Under the pieces are notes generated by a model. That model worked only from the letters and a program-made list of their open reading frames with translations. It did no database searches and was not told the DNA's origin. The translations under genes and the position numbers were made by a program. From the NCBI GenBank assembly GCA_963664625.1, contig OY761541.1, positions 3,162,001 through 3,226,000 on the forward strand: a stretch of 64,000 nt of DNA. The letters are read 5' to 3'. This document shows, in pieces, positions 1 through 8,838 of this stretch; the stretch's first letter is position 1, and each line of letters starts with the position of its first letter. This DNA is from CBDCFV01 sp963664625. Its GTDB lineage: Bacteria; Chloroflexota; Dehalococcoidia; Lucifugimonadales; UBA3495.

Positions 1-239
1 TGGCGGAGCAGTTGGAAATCCCCTTGGTGGAGGAAGACCTTCAACCTTACGATATGTACACCGCCGACGAGGCGTTCTTCTCCAGCACCACTCCATGTGT
101 TCTCCCGGTTACTGTCGTTGACAAGCGTCAAGTGGGCGACGGGCGGCCGGGGCCAATCGTACAGCAGTTGTTATCGGCGTGGAGCGAGTCGGTAGGCGTG
201 GATATCATGGACCAGATGGAGCGGTTCGACCGGGAGTAG
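1..239 (+). CDS. Class IV PLP aminotransferase, C-terminal fragment
   Basis: Only about the last 79 codons lie in the window; the frame is open from base 3 and the gene starts outside. The fragment carries the C-terminal signature of fold-type IV aminotransferases (branched-chain or D-amino-acid aminotransferase group): a YTADEAFFSSTT stretch, which in the family lines the cofactor phosphate site, then the VGDGRPGPI turn and the final helix. Such enzymes move amino groups between amino acids and 2-oxo acids in the cytoplasm. Substrate specificity cannot be told from this part. No partner gene follows before tRNA-Asn on the other strand. Confidence 0.8.
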   Translation, partial: AEQLEIPLVEEDLQPYDMYTADEAFFSSTTPCVLPVTVVDKRQVGDGRPGPIVQQLLSAWSESVGVDIMDQMERFDRE

Positions 240-334
240 ACGTTCGGGATGACAATCGCGCCCTGTCTCAAACTCAATGGCGGAAAGGGTCGGAGCGGCG
301 CTCGAGGAAGGGGATGGTACAGGACTGTAAATGG

Positions 335-406
335 CTCCCGAGGCAGGATTCGAACCTGCGACCTAGCGGTTAACAGCCGCCCGCTCTACCGCTGAGCTAC
401 TCGGGA
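335..406 (-). tRNA. tRNA-Asn (GTT)
   Basis: The reverse strand folds as a full cloverleaf. The acceptor stem is TCCCGAG/CTCGGGA with discriminator G, the anticodon stem is GGCGG/CCGCT around loop CTGTTAA (anticodon GTT), and the T arm is GCAGG-TTCGAAT-CCTGC. The bases after the discriminator read CC but a full CCA is not encoded. Confidence 0.95.
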
Positions 407-738
407 TCATGGTTAGGAGAAAGAAAACAGTAAAACGGCTGCATTGATTGTAGCACTTCGCGTCTTTCCCCTCAACTCAATGAAAACCACTCAATCACCC
501 TGAGCAAGAATCCATCCTCTGGCCGTATCCGTATTTTTAAGGGAGAGGGAATCCCCCTCTAATTGGCCGTTCCTTCTCCCGCCGTGCGGGCGTCTCACCC
601 CCGGGACGCCCGCAGTTGCGTTTCCGGGGACCTTGCTGTTTTCTGGTTCTCCGGTGCTCCCACCGCCAACTCACAGCAATCCATGTCCCTTTTTGACTCC
701 CGATCATCCGTAAGGCTTGAAACACAGACCTTTATATA

Positions 739-745
739 CTTGAGT
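739..745 (+). promoter_or_regulatory. HAIR-like half-site, possible HspR operator
   Basis: CTTGAGT is an exact copy of one arm of the actinobacterial HAIR operator (CTTGAGT-N7-ACTCAAG) bound by HspR. The other arm is poorly kept: after 7 bases the sequence reads TATAAGT. It lies about 40 bases upstream of the promoter of an operon that itself encodes an HspR-like regulator, which is why it is listed despite the weak second arm. Confidence 0.35.
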
Positions 746-785
746 GGAGGTTTATAAGTTCCATAGTGAGTTAACGTTAATTTAC

Positions 786-814
786 TTGACATGATATGGC
801 GAAATATCTATAGT
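786..814 (+). promoter_or_regulatory. Sigma70-type promoter of the dnaJ-hspR-clp operon
   Basis: TTGACA (786-791), a 17-base spacer and TATAGT (809-814) differ from consensus at a single position. The predicted start of transcription is near 820, giving a leader of about 24 bases before the dnaJ start at 844. Confidence 0.8.
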
Positions 815-843
815 AACTATCAGCAAATATGGAGTCGGTCGCT

Positions 844-1719
844 ATGGCTGATTACTATCGGACCCTCGAAGTTGGCAGGGAAGCCACTCAGCAAGAGATT
901 CGCCAGGCCTACAGGCGTTTGGCCAGGCAATACCATCCCGACGTGAACAGCGGCGAAAAGGACACCGAGGAGAAGTTCAAGGAGATAAACGAGGCCTACG
1001 GTGTGCTGTCCGACCCAGAAAAACGCCGTTTGTACGACAAGTACGGGGATAACTGGGAACACTCGGAACGGATAGAAGAGGCCGCCAGGGCACGCCAAGC
1101 CGGCGGGTTCACTTGGTCCACTCGTGGCGGAGGAAGCCCGTTCTCCGACTACTCCTTCTCCGATATGGACCAGGACATCCTCTTTGATGACCTGTTCGCC
1201 AATCTCCGGAGCGAGCCGCGGCGGCCTCCTCCCACCGAGCACTCCGTGGAAATCACACTGGAGGAAGCATACCTGGGTACATCCAGACGGTACAACCTGC
1301 CCGATGGCAGGCGCGTTGAGGTGAAAATACCGCCCGGCGTGGACGACGGCTCCAGGGTCCATTTTTCTCCGGACGGCAGAGACCGCTACTTGGTTACCTC
1401 AATCCAGCCTCACCCAAGCCTCCGGCGGGAAGGGCGTGACCTGTTCATCGAGGTTGAAGTGCCGCTTGCGGACGCAATGCTGGGCGGCGATGTAAACGTG
1501 CAATCAATAAACGGACGGTTGGCCCTTACCCTGCCGCCGGAAACCCAGAACGGGCGCCGGTTCCGGCTGGCCGGACGCGGTATGCCGGTACTGAACAACC
1601 CCGAAGTTAAAGGCGACCTTTACGCCACTGTGAAGGTGGTCCTGCCCACAAACCTCAGCCCGGAGGAACAGGACATGTTCCAGCGGCTGAAGGACCTTCG
1701 GGCCAGCAAAGGAAGGTAG
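844..1719 (+). CDS. DnaJ/CbpA-type J-domain co-chaperone without zinc finger
   Basis: This 291-residue cytoplasmic co-chaperone would stimulate the ATPase of DnaK and deliver unfolded clients. The N-terminal J domain (residues 1-70) has the invariant HPD at 31-33. A Gly/Phe-poor linker follows, and then the two C-terminal beta-sandwich client domains (about 125-285). The four CxxCxGxG zinc repeats of classical DnaJ are absent, so it is a class II (CbpA-like) J protein. An ATG at 829 is in frame, but 844 is preferred because GGAG at 831-834 sits 9 bases upstream. It is first gene of an operon with an HspR-like regulator (2-base gap) and a Clp ATPase. Confidence 0.9.
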   Translation: MADYYRTLEVGREATQQEIRQAYRRLARQYHPDVNSGEKDTEEKFKEINEAYGVLSDPEKRRLYDKYGDNWEHSERIEEAARARQAGGFTWSTRGGGSPFSDYSFSDMDQDILFDDLFANLRSEPRRPPPTEHSVEITLEEAYLGTSRRYNLPDGRRVEVKIPPGVDDGSRVHFSPDGRDRYLVTSIQPHPSLRREGRDLFIEVEVPLADAMLGGDVNVQSINGRLALTLPPETQNGRRFRLAGRGMPVLNNPEVKGDLYATVKVVLPTNLSPEEQDMFQRLKDLRASKGR

Positions 1720-1721
1720 AC

Positions 1722-2072
1722 ATGGCAACCGAACCCCAGTCCCGCGACGATCCCTGTTTTGTCATCAGCGTCGCCGCCCGGATGGTCGGCGTGCACGCTC
1801 AGACCCTTCGCTATTACGAGAGGGTCAACTTGATATGGCCTTCCCGCACCGTGGGAAGGCAACGGCTCTACTCCATAGCCGACATAGACCGGCTGCGGCG
1901 CATCAAGACCCTCACCGAAGACATGGGAGTCAACTTGGCGGGGGCTGAAGTGGCCCTGCGCCTGATGATGCGGATTGAGCAACTGGAGACGGAAAACAAA
2001 CGGCTGACCGAAGAGTTGGGCCGCCTGCGGTCTCCGACCGATGCGCGGGATGACGTCCGCCAGGCGGGCTGA
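1722..2072 (+). CDS. hspR: MerR-family regulator, HspR-like
   Basis: This is a 116-residue DNA-binding protein. Residues 15-80 form the MerR winged helix-turn-helix, with the typical AQTLRYYERVNLIWPSR recognition segment and a RLYSIADIDRLRRI wing. The C-terminus (about 85-105) is a short leucine-rich coiled coil for dimerisation. It has no cysteine metal or thiol sensor. Placement between dnaJ and a clp gene is the classic arrangement of HspR, the heat-shock repressor that binds HAIR operators with DnaK as co-repressor. The repressor role is inferred from that context. A HAIR half-site upstream of the operon (739) would allow autoregulation. Confidence 0.85.
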   Translation: MATEPQSRDDPCFVISVAARMVGVHAQTLRYYERVNLIWPSRTVGRQRLYSIADIDRLRRIKTLTEDMGVNLAGAEVALRLMMRIEQLETENKRLTEELGRLRSPTDARDDVRQAG

Positions 2073-2092
2073 CGAGCCCGGAGGTGCATTTT

Positions 2093-4540
2093 ATGACACT
2101 CAGACCTGAACAGTTCACGGAACAAGCCCAAGAGGTGTTGAGAGAGTCCCACGAGTTGGTGCGGAACTACCAGCACAGCCAATGGGACGTTGAGCACGTG
2201 CTGATGGCCCTGCTTTCTTTGCAAGACGGCTTGCCGGCCCACGTTTTGCGTGAGTTGGGAATAAATGCCGACGCCGTGAAAGCCCGCTTGCATCAACTGC
2301 TGGAGTCCGCTCCCAAGATAGTTGTCACCGACGGCCAGATTTACTCCACCCCAAGGTCCGTCGCCATGATAAGCAACGCCAAAAGGGAATCGGACCGGCT
2401 CAAGGATGAATACGTCGGTGTGGAACACCTTTTCATCGCCGCCGTCATGGAAACGCAGGGCGCCTCGGCCCAAGTGGTCAAGGAGTTCGGCATCGATCAA
2501 GAACGGTTGTACCAAGCGCTCATGAAAATCCGTGGCAGCCGCCGGGTGGACGACCCCAGGGCGGAAAGCCATTACCGCTCATTGGAACGCTACACCATCG
2601 ACCTGACCAAGCTGGCCCGGGAAGGAAAGTTGGACCCCGTGGTAGGCCGCGACGATGAAATCCGCCAGGTTATGCAGACCCTGACTCGCCGCAAGAAAAA
2701 CAACCCCGTTATCATCGGTGAGGCCGGCGTAGGCAAGACCGCCATAGCCGAGGGACTGGCGGCCCGTATCGTCGCCGAAGACGTCCCGAACTCCCTCAAG
2801 GGCCGCCGAGTGCTGGCCTTGGATATGGGCGCAATGGTCGCCGGTTCCAAGTTCCGTGGCGAGTTTGAGGAACGCCTCAAGTCGGTGGTGGACGAAATCA
2901 AGCAGGCCGAGGGCGAGGTGGTGCTGTTCCTGGACGAAATTCACACGATGGTAGGCGCCGGCGCCGCCGAGGGAGGCCTCGACGCCAGCAACCTCCTCAA
3001 GCCGGCCCTGTCCCGCGGAGAACTTCAGTGCATCGGTGCCACCACGTTGGACGAATACCGGAAATACATCGAAAAGGACGCCGCCCTGGAGCGCCGCTTC
3101 CAGCCCGTGTACTTGGAAGAGCCGTCCGTACAGGAAACGGTGGAAATCCTCCGCGTCCTACGTCCCCGCTACGAGGCCCATCACAAGGTGCAAATCAGCG
3201 ACGCGGCACTGGCGGCGGCGGCCCGGCTCAGCGACCGGTATATCGCCGACCGGCACCTGCCGGACAAGGCGGTGGACTTCATCGATGAAGCCGCCAGCAA
3301 GCTCCGCATCGACTCTGAAAGCCTCCCTTCCCATATCAAGGATACTGAAGAGCAACTCTGCCGGTTGGCTGACCAAGAGGAGGCCGCCGCCCAGCGGTCC
3401 GAGTACGAGCTCGCTGCCCAATTGCGTACCGAGCGGCTCCGTCTGGAAGCGGAATACGAACCCAAGAAACTTCAGTTTCTTGCCGAGCGAAACGTTGACA
3501 TGGTTGTCGACGAGACCGACATAGCCGAGTTGGTTTCCAAGTGGACCGGCATCCCCACCGGAAGGCTCCTGGGGGGCGAAGCGGAGCGCTTGGTCAACAT
3601 GGAACAGGAACTGCATCGGCGCGTCATCGGACAGGATGAGGCAGTGAACGCCGTCGCCGAAGCCATTCGCCGCTCCAGGTCAGGCATCAGCGACCCCAAG
3701 CGTCCAATAGGCAGCTTTATCCTCCTGGGCCCCACCGGCGTGGGCAAGACCGAGCTTGCCAGGGCCCTCGCCGAGTTTCTTTTCGACGACGAAAGCAACA
3801 TGGTCCGCATCGACATGTCCGAGTACGCCGAGAAGCACACCGTTTCCCGCTTGATCGGGGCGCCCCCGGGATATGTCGGTTATGACGAAGCTGGCCAGCT
3901 TACCGAGGCGGTGCGGCGCCGCCCTTACCGCGTTGTGCTGTTCGACGAAATAGAAAAGGCCCACTCGGAGGTATTCAACATCCTGCTCCAAATACTGGAG
4001 GACGGACGGCTTACCGACGGCCATGGCCGCACCGTGGATTTCCGCAACACGGTCATTATAATGACCAGCAATCTGGGCACCGAGGGAATGCAGCGGGCAA
4101 CCTTCGGATTCCGCACCGACGGCACTGAACGGACTACCGAGGAACAACGGTTGCGCAGTTCGGTCAACGAGGCGCTCAAGAGAGCCTTCCGACCGGAGTT
4201 GCTGAACCGCATCGACGAAATCCTGGTGTTCCACCCGTTGACCCAGGACCAGATCGTTCAGATCGTGGGGTTGATGGTGAAAGAGGTCCAGTGCAGGCTT
4301 GAGGACCAGCAAATCACTTTCGAACTGACTTCCGATGCCAGTTTCTGGCTGGCGAAGGAAGGGTTCGACCCGATGTACGGAGCCAGGCCGCTGCGCCGGG
4401 TCGTCCAGCGCCACTTGGAAAACACCCTATCGAAGCGGATTCTAGGCGGGGAAATCCAGCCCGGAGACCATATCCTGGTGGATGCCGGCGACTCAGGTCT
4501 GGTATGGACCAAGCGCGAACCCGCAGCCCAGGCCGTGTAG
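2093..4540 (+). CDS. Hsp100 AAA+ chaperone/unfoldase, ClpC/ClpB type
   Basis: This 815-residue hexameric ATP-driven unfoldase or disaggregase has an N domain with two Clp_N repeats (about 1-145). AAA+ module 1 has Walker A GEAGVGKT near residue 209 and Walker B VVLFLDEIH. AAA+ module 2 has Walker A GPTGVGKT near 546 and Walker B VVLFDEIEK. The middle domain is short and UVR-like (LRTERLRLEAEY), as in ClpC, rather than the long ClpB propeller, so it could partner ClpP or act alone. A GTG at 2084 is in frame, but GGAGG at 2080-2084 is the ribosome site for ATG 2093. It is third gene of the heat-shock operon. Confidence 0.93.
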   Translation: MTLRPEQFTEQAQEVLRESHELVRNYQHSQWDVEHVLMALLSLQDGLPAHVLRELGINADAVKARLHQLLESAPKIVVTDGQIYSTPRSVAMISNAKRESDRLKDEYVGVEHLFIAAVMETQGASAQVVKEFGIDQERLYQALMKIRGSRRVDDPRAESHYRSLERYTIDLTKLAREGKLDPVVGRDDEIRQVMQTLTRRKKNNPVIIGEAGVGKTAIAEGLAARIVAEDVPNSLKGRRVLALDMGAMVAGSKFRGEFEERLKSVVDEIKQAEGEVVLFLDEIHTMVGAGAAEGGLDASNLLKPALSRGELQCIGATTLDEYRKYIEKDAALERRFQPVYLEEPSVQETVEILRVLRPRYEAHHKVQISDAALAAAARLSDRYIADRHLPDKAVDFIDEAASKLRIDSESLPSHIKDTEEQLCRLADQEEAAAQRSEYELAAQLRTERLRLEAEYEPKKLQFLAERNVDMVVDETDIAELVSKWTGIPTGRLLGGEAERLVNMEQELHRRVIGQDEAVNAVAEAIRRSRSGISDPKRPIGSFILLGPTGVGKTELARALAEFLFDDESNMVRIDMSEYAEKHTVSRLIGAPPGYVGYDEAGQLTEAVRRRPYRVVLFDEIEKAHSEVFNILLQILEDGRLTDGHGRTVDFRNTVIIMTSNLGTEGMQRATFGFRTDGTERTTEEQRLRSSVNEALKRAFRPELLNRIDEILVFHPLTQDQIVQIVGLMVKEVQCRLEDQQITFELTSDASFWLAKEGFDPMYGARPLRRVVQRHLENTLSKRILGGEIQPGDHILVDAGDSGLVWTKREPAAQAV

Positions 4541-4564
4541 TGGTCCCATCGGAGTACATTCGCC

Positions 4565-5422
4565 GTGGAACATAAGGTCATAGCCGTAGATGGCATGAAC
4601 GTCCACTACGTGCAGGCCGGGTCGGGGCCGGTAGTGCTGATGGTGCACGGCGTAGGCGCGTCGCAGGTGGCTTGGCGGCGTAATATCGCGCCGCTGGCCG
4701 ACGCCGGGTTCACCGCCATTGCTCTAGACCTGCCGGGACACGGCGACTCGGACAAGCCGAAGAACATCGAGTACGATCCCATAGCCGCGGTCCACTTCTT
4801 GGCGCATTTTCTTGACGCTTTGAAGGTGGACCGTGCCTCGATGATGGGCAACTCCGGCGGTGGGCTTGTCGCGGCCTCATTCGCGTTGGAGTATCCGGAC
4901 CGGACCGACCGGTTGATCCTCGTAGCCCCCGGCGGCCTGGCCCAGGATGTCTCCTTGTTTCTTCGGTTGCTCTCTGTGCCTGTAGTGGGGGAGATAATCT
5001 ACAACCCTTGGATGCACAACACGGTGGGTATGAGCAAACAGCTTTTCTACAGTCCGCCGTCTTTTCCACGGGACGTGCTCGAGGAGTTGGACCGGGTACA
5101 ATCCATGCCCGGTGCGACCCGTGCGGCTCTCCGGTCGATCAGGTCCAGCATCAATTACCGCGGAATGATGGACCGGCGGTTGGTCATTGACCGGCTGGGC
5201 TCCCTTACGGCGCCGCTGCTCACCGTGTGGGGTGAAAATGACCAACTGATCCCTGTTTCTCACGTGCAGGCTGTCAGGCAAGTAGTCCCTCATGGCTTGG
5301 TGCGCACGTTTCCGGAATGCGGCCACTGGCCTCAAATGGAGAAAGCCGCAGAGTTCAATCCGCTGATAATCGAGTTCCTGGAGGGATCCCTCGACAAGCA
5401 GGCGGGACAACCCTCGTCGTGA
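4565..5422 (+). CDS. Alpha/beta hydrolase
   Basis: This 285-residue cytoplasmic alpha/beta-fold hydrolase has an intact triad: nucleophile Ser97 in the elbow GNSGG, an acid in WGENDQ and a base in CGHWPQ. The oxyanion-hole HG lies at residues 28-29. The sequence resembles meta-cleavage-product hydrolases and other C-C bond or ester hydrolases, but the substrate cannot be assigned. The GTG at 4565 gives a complete first strand; ATG 4595 would truncate it. The gene follows the clp gene by 24 bases and its stop overlaps the next start (GTGA), so it is probably co-transcribed with the downstream membrane protein. Confidence 0.88.
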   Translation: MEHKVIAVDGMNVHYVQAGSGPVVLMVHGVGASQVAWRRNIAPLADAGFTAIALDLPGHGDSDKPKNIEYDPIAAVHFLAHFLDALKVDRASMMGNSGGGLVAASFALEYPDRTDRLILVAPGGLAQDVSLFLRLLSVPVVGEIIYNPWMHNTVGMSKQLFYSPPSFPRDVLEELDRVQSMPGATRAALRSIRSSINYRGMMDRRLVIDRLGSLTAPLLTVWGENDQLIPVSHVQAVRQVVPHGLVRTFPECGHWPQMEKAAEFNPLIIEFLEGSLDKQAGQPSS

Positions 5423-6009
5423 AGCCCCTGAGCCGGGCTTTATCCCTGCCCGCCCGTATACAATGGCGCAGTAGGGCAGTCCAGGCGCGCTTGGGTATAT
5501 TGGCCGCCGTCTTGCTCGCCATGCTGGCGGCCTTTCTTTTGCGGGACCATCTGGGTGTTGCCCAAGTTGGCTATGGTGGGATTGCTCTCGCCTCCTTCAT
5601 AGCCAGTGCGGGACTGGTCATTCCCGTTCCCGCCCTGGGCGCGGTCTGCGCCGGTGCGGTGTTTCTCAACCCCCTGTTCGTTGGCCTCATAGCCGGTACC
5701 TGTGAGACCGTGGGAGAACTGACCGGATACTTCCTCGGCTATACCGGGCGCGATGCGGTCACCCGCACCCGTCTCTACCGCCGATGGGAACCGTGGATAC
5801 AGCGGCGCGGCTGGTTGCCGCTCTTTGTGCTTTCCCTAGTGCCCAACCCCATCTTCGATGTCGTGGGCATAGCAGCGGGCGCCCTGCGCTACTCCGTATG
5901 GGGCTTCCTGGCCGTGGTCTGGACAGGGAAGACGTTAAAATTCCTGACCTTGGCCTACGGCTGCGCTTACGGCATTGGCTGGATTACCAGGACCTTCGAT
6001 CTGTTTTAA
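5419..6009 (+). CDS. VTT/DedA-like integral membrane protein
   Basis: This 196-residue polytopic inner-membrane protein is of the VTT (SNARE-associated/DedA) type. It has a first membrane helix near residues 25-45, re-entrant glycine/alanine-rich segments containing the family's E..G...GY pattern (TVGELTGYFLGY), then a basic loop (RRWEPWIQRRG) and two more helices. Family members are proposed lipid or undecaprenyl-phosphate flippases; that role is inferred here only by family. The start is taken as GTG 5419, which overlaps the upstream stop as GTGA. Longer forms would run about 100 bases into the hydrolase gene. Confidence 0.85.
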   Translation: MKPLSRALSLPARIQWRSRAVQARLGILAAVLLAMLAAFLLRDHLGVAQVGYGGIALASFIASAGLVIPVPALGAVCAGAVFLNPLFVGLIAGTCETVGELTGYFLGYTGRDAVTRTRLYRRWEPWIQRRGWLPLFVLSLVPNPIFDVVGIAAGALRYSVWGFLAVVWTGKTLKFLTLAYGCAYGIGWITRTFDLF

Positions 6010-6105
6010 CCTCGGACGTGGGCATAGCAGTGGCGATGTGCTTGGTCAACATGTATCCTTTTGAACGGGCGCACCATCTCTTATCTGTAACTCAGGGAGG
6101 CCTCT

Positions 6106-6654
6106 GTGATTCGCAGCGTCGACGGGAAGACCCCCAAGATTCATCCATCCGCATTTATCAGCGAGACCGCTTACATCGTGGGCGACGTGGAGGTGGGCGA
6201 GGGCACCAGCGTCTGGCCCGGCGCCGTCATCAGGGGCGACTACGGAAAGATAATCATCGGCAAAAACTGTTCGATCCAAGACAACTGTGTACTCCATACA
6301 GACGACTACCTGGAGCTTGGCGACAACGTGCTGCTGACCCACGGGGCCGTTATCCACGGAGGAACCATCGGCAACAACGTAATGATAGGGGTCAACGCCG
6401 CCGTCCTGGAGAGCGCTCACGTGGGCAACTATTGTCTCATCGGCGCGTGCGCCTTGGTCGTGGGCGGTGCCACGATTCCCGATTATTCCTTGGTCGTCGG
6501 GGTGCCCGGCCGTGTCAGGGAATTGACTGATGAACACCGGAAGCGGCTTCAAGACCCCACCGCCAACTACGTCCGCAACGCCCGCCGCTATATCGACGCC
6601 GGGTTGGGCCTGACCCCGCCGGATGGCATGTCACAAGTCCCCAAAGCCGATTGA
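6106..6654 (+). CDS. Gamma-class carbonic anhydrase-like protein
   Basis: This 182-residue left-handed beta-helix protein is built of hexapeptide repeats (residues 10-140). The three zinc-binding histidines expected of gamma carbonic anhydrases are present at 64, 79 and 84, along with the conserved RGD at 43-45 and QDN at 58-60. It would form a trimer and interconvert CO2 and bicarbonate, although many members of this YrdA/CaiE-like branch have little measured activity. It lacks the acidic loop of the archaeal Cam enzyme. The GTG start at 6106 follows a GGAGG site. The gene precedes a CoA transferase by 13 bases. Confidence 0.9.
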   Translation: MIRSVDGKTPKIHPSAFISETAYIVGDVEVGEGTSVWPGAVIRGDYGKIIIGKNCSIQDNCVLHTDDYLELGDNVLLTHGAVIHGGTIGNNVMIGVNAAVLESAHVGNYCLIGACALVVGGATIPDYSLVVGVPGRVRELTDEHRKRLQDPTANYVRNARRYIDAGLGLTPPDGMSQVPKAD

Positions 6655-6667
6655 TGGAGGCCTCCCC

Positions 6668-7903
6668 ATGACAACCGACCGGCAAAAGCTTCCACTGCCC
6701 TTGGAAGGCCTCCGGGTTTTGGACGTAACCCACATTATCGCCGGCCCCTTCTGCTCCATGATTCTGGCCGACATGGGCGCCGAGGTCATCAAGATTGAAC
6801 GCCCGCGCACCGGCGAGCGTTCCCGCATCAATCCGCCCTTCGTAGACGGACCCGGCGGCCAACGGGTCAGCGCCCGGTATCTGGGAGTCAATCGCAACAA
6901 GAAAAGCGTCACCATGGACCTGCGCGACCCCCGCTGCAAGAACGTGTTTGAAAACATGGTCAAGGCCAGCGATGTCCTTCTGGACAACTGGGGCCCCGGC
7001 GCCCTGCGCCGCCTTGGCTTGGGCTATGACCGCCTTTCGGAGGTCAACCCGGGCCTGGTTTACGCCAGCATCACCGGCTACGGCGACGCCGACGGAATGC
7101 GCGGCCCCTACTCCGACTGGCCTGCCAACAACCCCTGCGTTCAGGCTATGGGAGGATGGATGGAGATTACCGGCGCTCCCGGCGGTGCTCCCCAGATGGT
7201 TGGCGACAATATAGGCGACTCCGTTCCCGGCGTCTGGACGGCCTTGGGAATATTGATGGCCTTGGAAACGCGGCGCAAGACCGGCATAGGCCAGCATGTA
7301 GATATGGCAATGTACGACTGCATGGTGGCCCATACCACCAGCGTCATGCCTCTTTACCAGCTTACCGGCCAGTCCAGCGGCCGGGCCAGGGAGAACATGT
7401 TCAGCGCCCAACTCGCGCTGAAGGCCAGCGATGGCTACGTGGTGTTGGCCGGGGCAGGTGACGAACACAAGTGGGTAGCTCTATGGCAGCTTATCGGCCG
7501 CCCGGAGCTGGCCCAGGACCCCCGCTATCTGGGGCGCGGAATCAGCGGCGCTTTCTACTTCGAGAACATCGTGCCTGCGGTAGAGGAGTGGTCCCAGCAC
7601 CTGTCGAAGCGGGAGCTTACCGAAAAGCTGATCGCCATCGGCTTCTCCATGGGCATGGTGCAGAACGCCGAGGACCTGGACAATTGCCCTCAACTGGAAG
7701 CCAGGGGCATGTTCGTGGACTGCGGCGACACCCTTGGCGGCCCCTTCAGGACTGTCAAGACCCCCATCCAACTCACCGGCTGTGAGGAGATACCGACCAA
7801 CCCTCCCCCGTTGTTGGGAGAGCACAACCGCGACATCATGTGCGGCATCGGCGGGTTGAGTGAGGCGGAGTTGCTGGCAATGGAGACCGAGGGAGTCGTC
7901 TGA
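6668..7903 (+). CDS. CaiB/BaiF-type (class III) CoA transferase
   Basis: This 411-residue enzyme would transfer CoA between carboxylic acids through an aspartyl intermediate. The N-terminal PLEGLRVLDVTHIIAGP and ADMGAEVIKIE segments are family hallmarks. The candidate catalytic Asp is residue 212 in GQHVDMAMYD. A GlyGlyGly-type loop near residue 260 is not obvious. The ATG at 6668 follows TGGAGG. It sits between gamma carbonic anhydrase and an MNT-HEPN protein whose start overlaps its stop (TGATG). The acid substrate is unknown; large CaiB families in SAR202-like bacteria are linked to degradation of alicyclic or branched acids. Confidence 0.9.
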   Translation: MTTDRQKLPLPLEGLRVLDVTHIIAGPFCSMILADMGAEVIKIERPRTGERSRINPPFVDGPGGQRVSARYLGVNRNKKSVTMDLRDPRCKNVFENMVKASDVLLDNWGPGALRRLGLGYDRLSEVNPGLVYASITGYGDADGMRGPYSDWPANNPCVQAMGGWMEITGAPGGAPQMVGDNIGDSVPGVWTALGILMALETRRKTGIGQHVDMAMYDCMVAHTTSVMPLYQLTGQSSGRARENMFSAQLALKASDGYVVLAGAGDEHKWVALWQLIGRPELAQDPRYLGRGISGAFYFENIVPAVEEWSQHLSKRELTEKLIAIGFSMGMVQNAEDLDNCPQLEARGMFVDCGDTLGGPFRTVKTPIQLTGCEEIPTNPPPLLGEHNRDIMCGIGGLSEAELLAMETEGVV

Positions 7904-8769
7904 TGTCGTCACGTTCAACCATCAAAAATAAACCGGACCCGGTGGGACTGGCCGTGGCCCGGGCCGCCCAACAAGGAGTAGGATCGGACACGGTAATCCT
8001 GTTCGGCTCTCGCGCCCGCGGCGACCATAGTGACAACTCCGACGTTGACCTGCTCTTGGTCCACAAAGACAGATTCGTCAGTACTTACACCCGAGCACAG
8101 GAGTCCGTCCGCGAATATTTCAACCAGAACCCCCCGGAACTGACGGTAAATATCTTTCCCATCAGCCGGGACGAATTTGACCACGGCCGCCGCGCTCCCA
8201 ACCACGTGGCCGGCCAGGCGCTCAGGGACGGAATCATCATGTCGGAAGACAAACTGGACCCGCCACCCCAACCCGACGACGGCTACCCCGACTCATGGCC
8301 CGATGTCAAAGAACGCCTGAATCTGACTTACCGCAATCTGGAAGCCTTTGACTTCAATCTTGAGGGTCTCTCCCACCAGACCGAAGTCTACGGATTCATG
8401 GGCCAGCAGGCCATCGAAAACGTCCTGAAGGCTTGGATTTCAGCCGCAGGCCTGGAGTACCGCACCGCCCATGACCTGACGGCTTTGGCCAACACTATCT
8501 TGAACGACAAAGAGCAAGCCGATACGCCCGCGGCAGGCCAACTCAGACATCTGTTGGCCTACGTCACCGGGCCTGACCTTCAAAACCCGGCCCGGGAAGT
8601 CAACTGGCTTACGTTGTATGCCGTGCGATACCGCTACAGTGCCGATAATCACGAAATGGACCAACCGGCAAGGACCCGCTTCCAGGATGAAATTCACCAA
8701 GCCGCCGAGGCCATCATCGACCAAGTATTCCGCATTACCGGCACCGGACCGGAAGACCTGCTGACCTGA
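7903..8769 (+). CDS. Fused MNT nucleotidyltransferase-HEPN protein
   Basis: This 288-residue protein combines two domains that are usually separate genes. Residues 10-110 form a minimal nucleotidyltransferase with the GSX10DXD motif (Gly35-Ser36, Asp47, Asp49). Residues 125-280 form an all-helical HEPN domain; near its end, an RYSADNH stretch fits the Rx4-6H RNase motif. In the two-gene MntA/HepT systems the MNT protein AMPylates and silences the HEPN RNase. A fusion could be a self-contained regulated RNase or a kanamycin-nucleotidyltransferase-like enzyme with a HEPN substrate-binding domain. It overlaps the CoA transferase stop by one base. Confidence 0.85.
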   Translation: MSSRSTIKNKPDPVGLAVARAAQQGVGSDTVILFGSRARGDHSDNSDVDLLLVHKDRFVSTYTRAQESVREYFNQNPPELTVNIFPISRDEFDHGRRAPNHVAGQALRDGIIMSEDKLDPPPQPDDGYPDSWPDVKERLNLTYRNLEAFDFNLEGLSHQTEVYGFMGQQAIENVLKAWISAAGLEYRTAHDLTALANTILNDKEQADTPAAGQLRHLLAYVTGPDLQNPAREVNWLTLYAVRYRYSADNHEMDQPARTRFQDEIHQAAEAIIDQVFRITGTGPEDLLT

Positions 8770-8838
8770 CGCAGTGGTCCAGGGGTCAGATTGGCATCTT
8801 CTGGCGCAATTCCCGACATGCCGGTCAGGACATATTAA

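Larger units (their letters stand above)
407..843. other. Intergenic region before the heat-shock operon
   Basis: No gene is recognised here. The stretch holds a strong inverted repeat, GCGGGCGTC (586-594) with GACGCCCGC (605-613), that has no U-tract. It also holds a HAIR-like half-site (739-745) and a near-consensus promoter (786-814). Short open frames in both directions lack ribosome-binding sites and protein-like composition. Confidence 0.6.
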
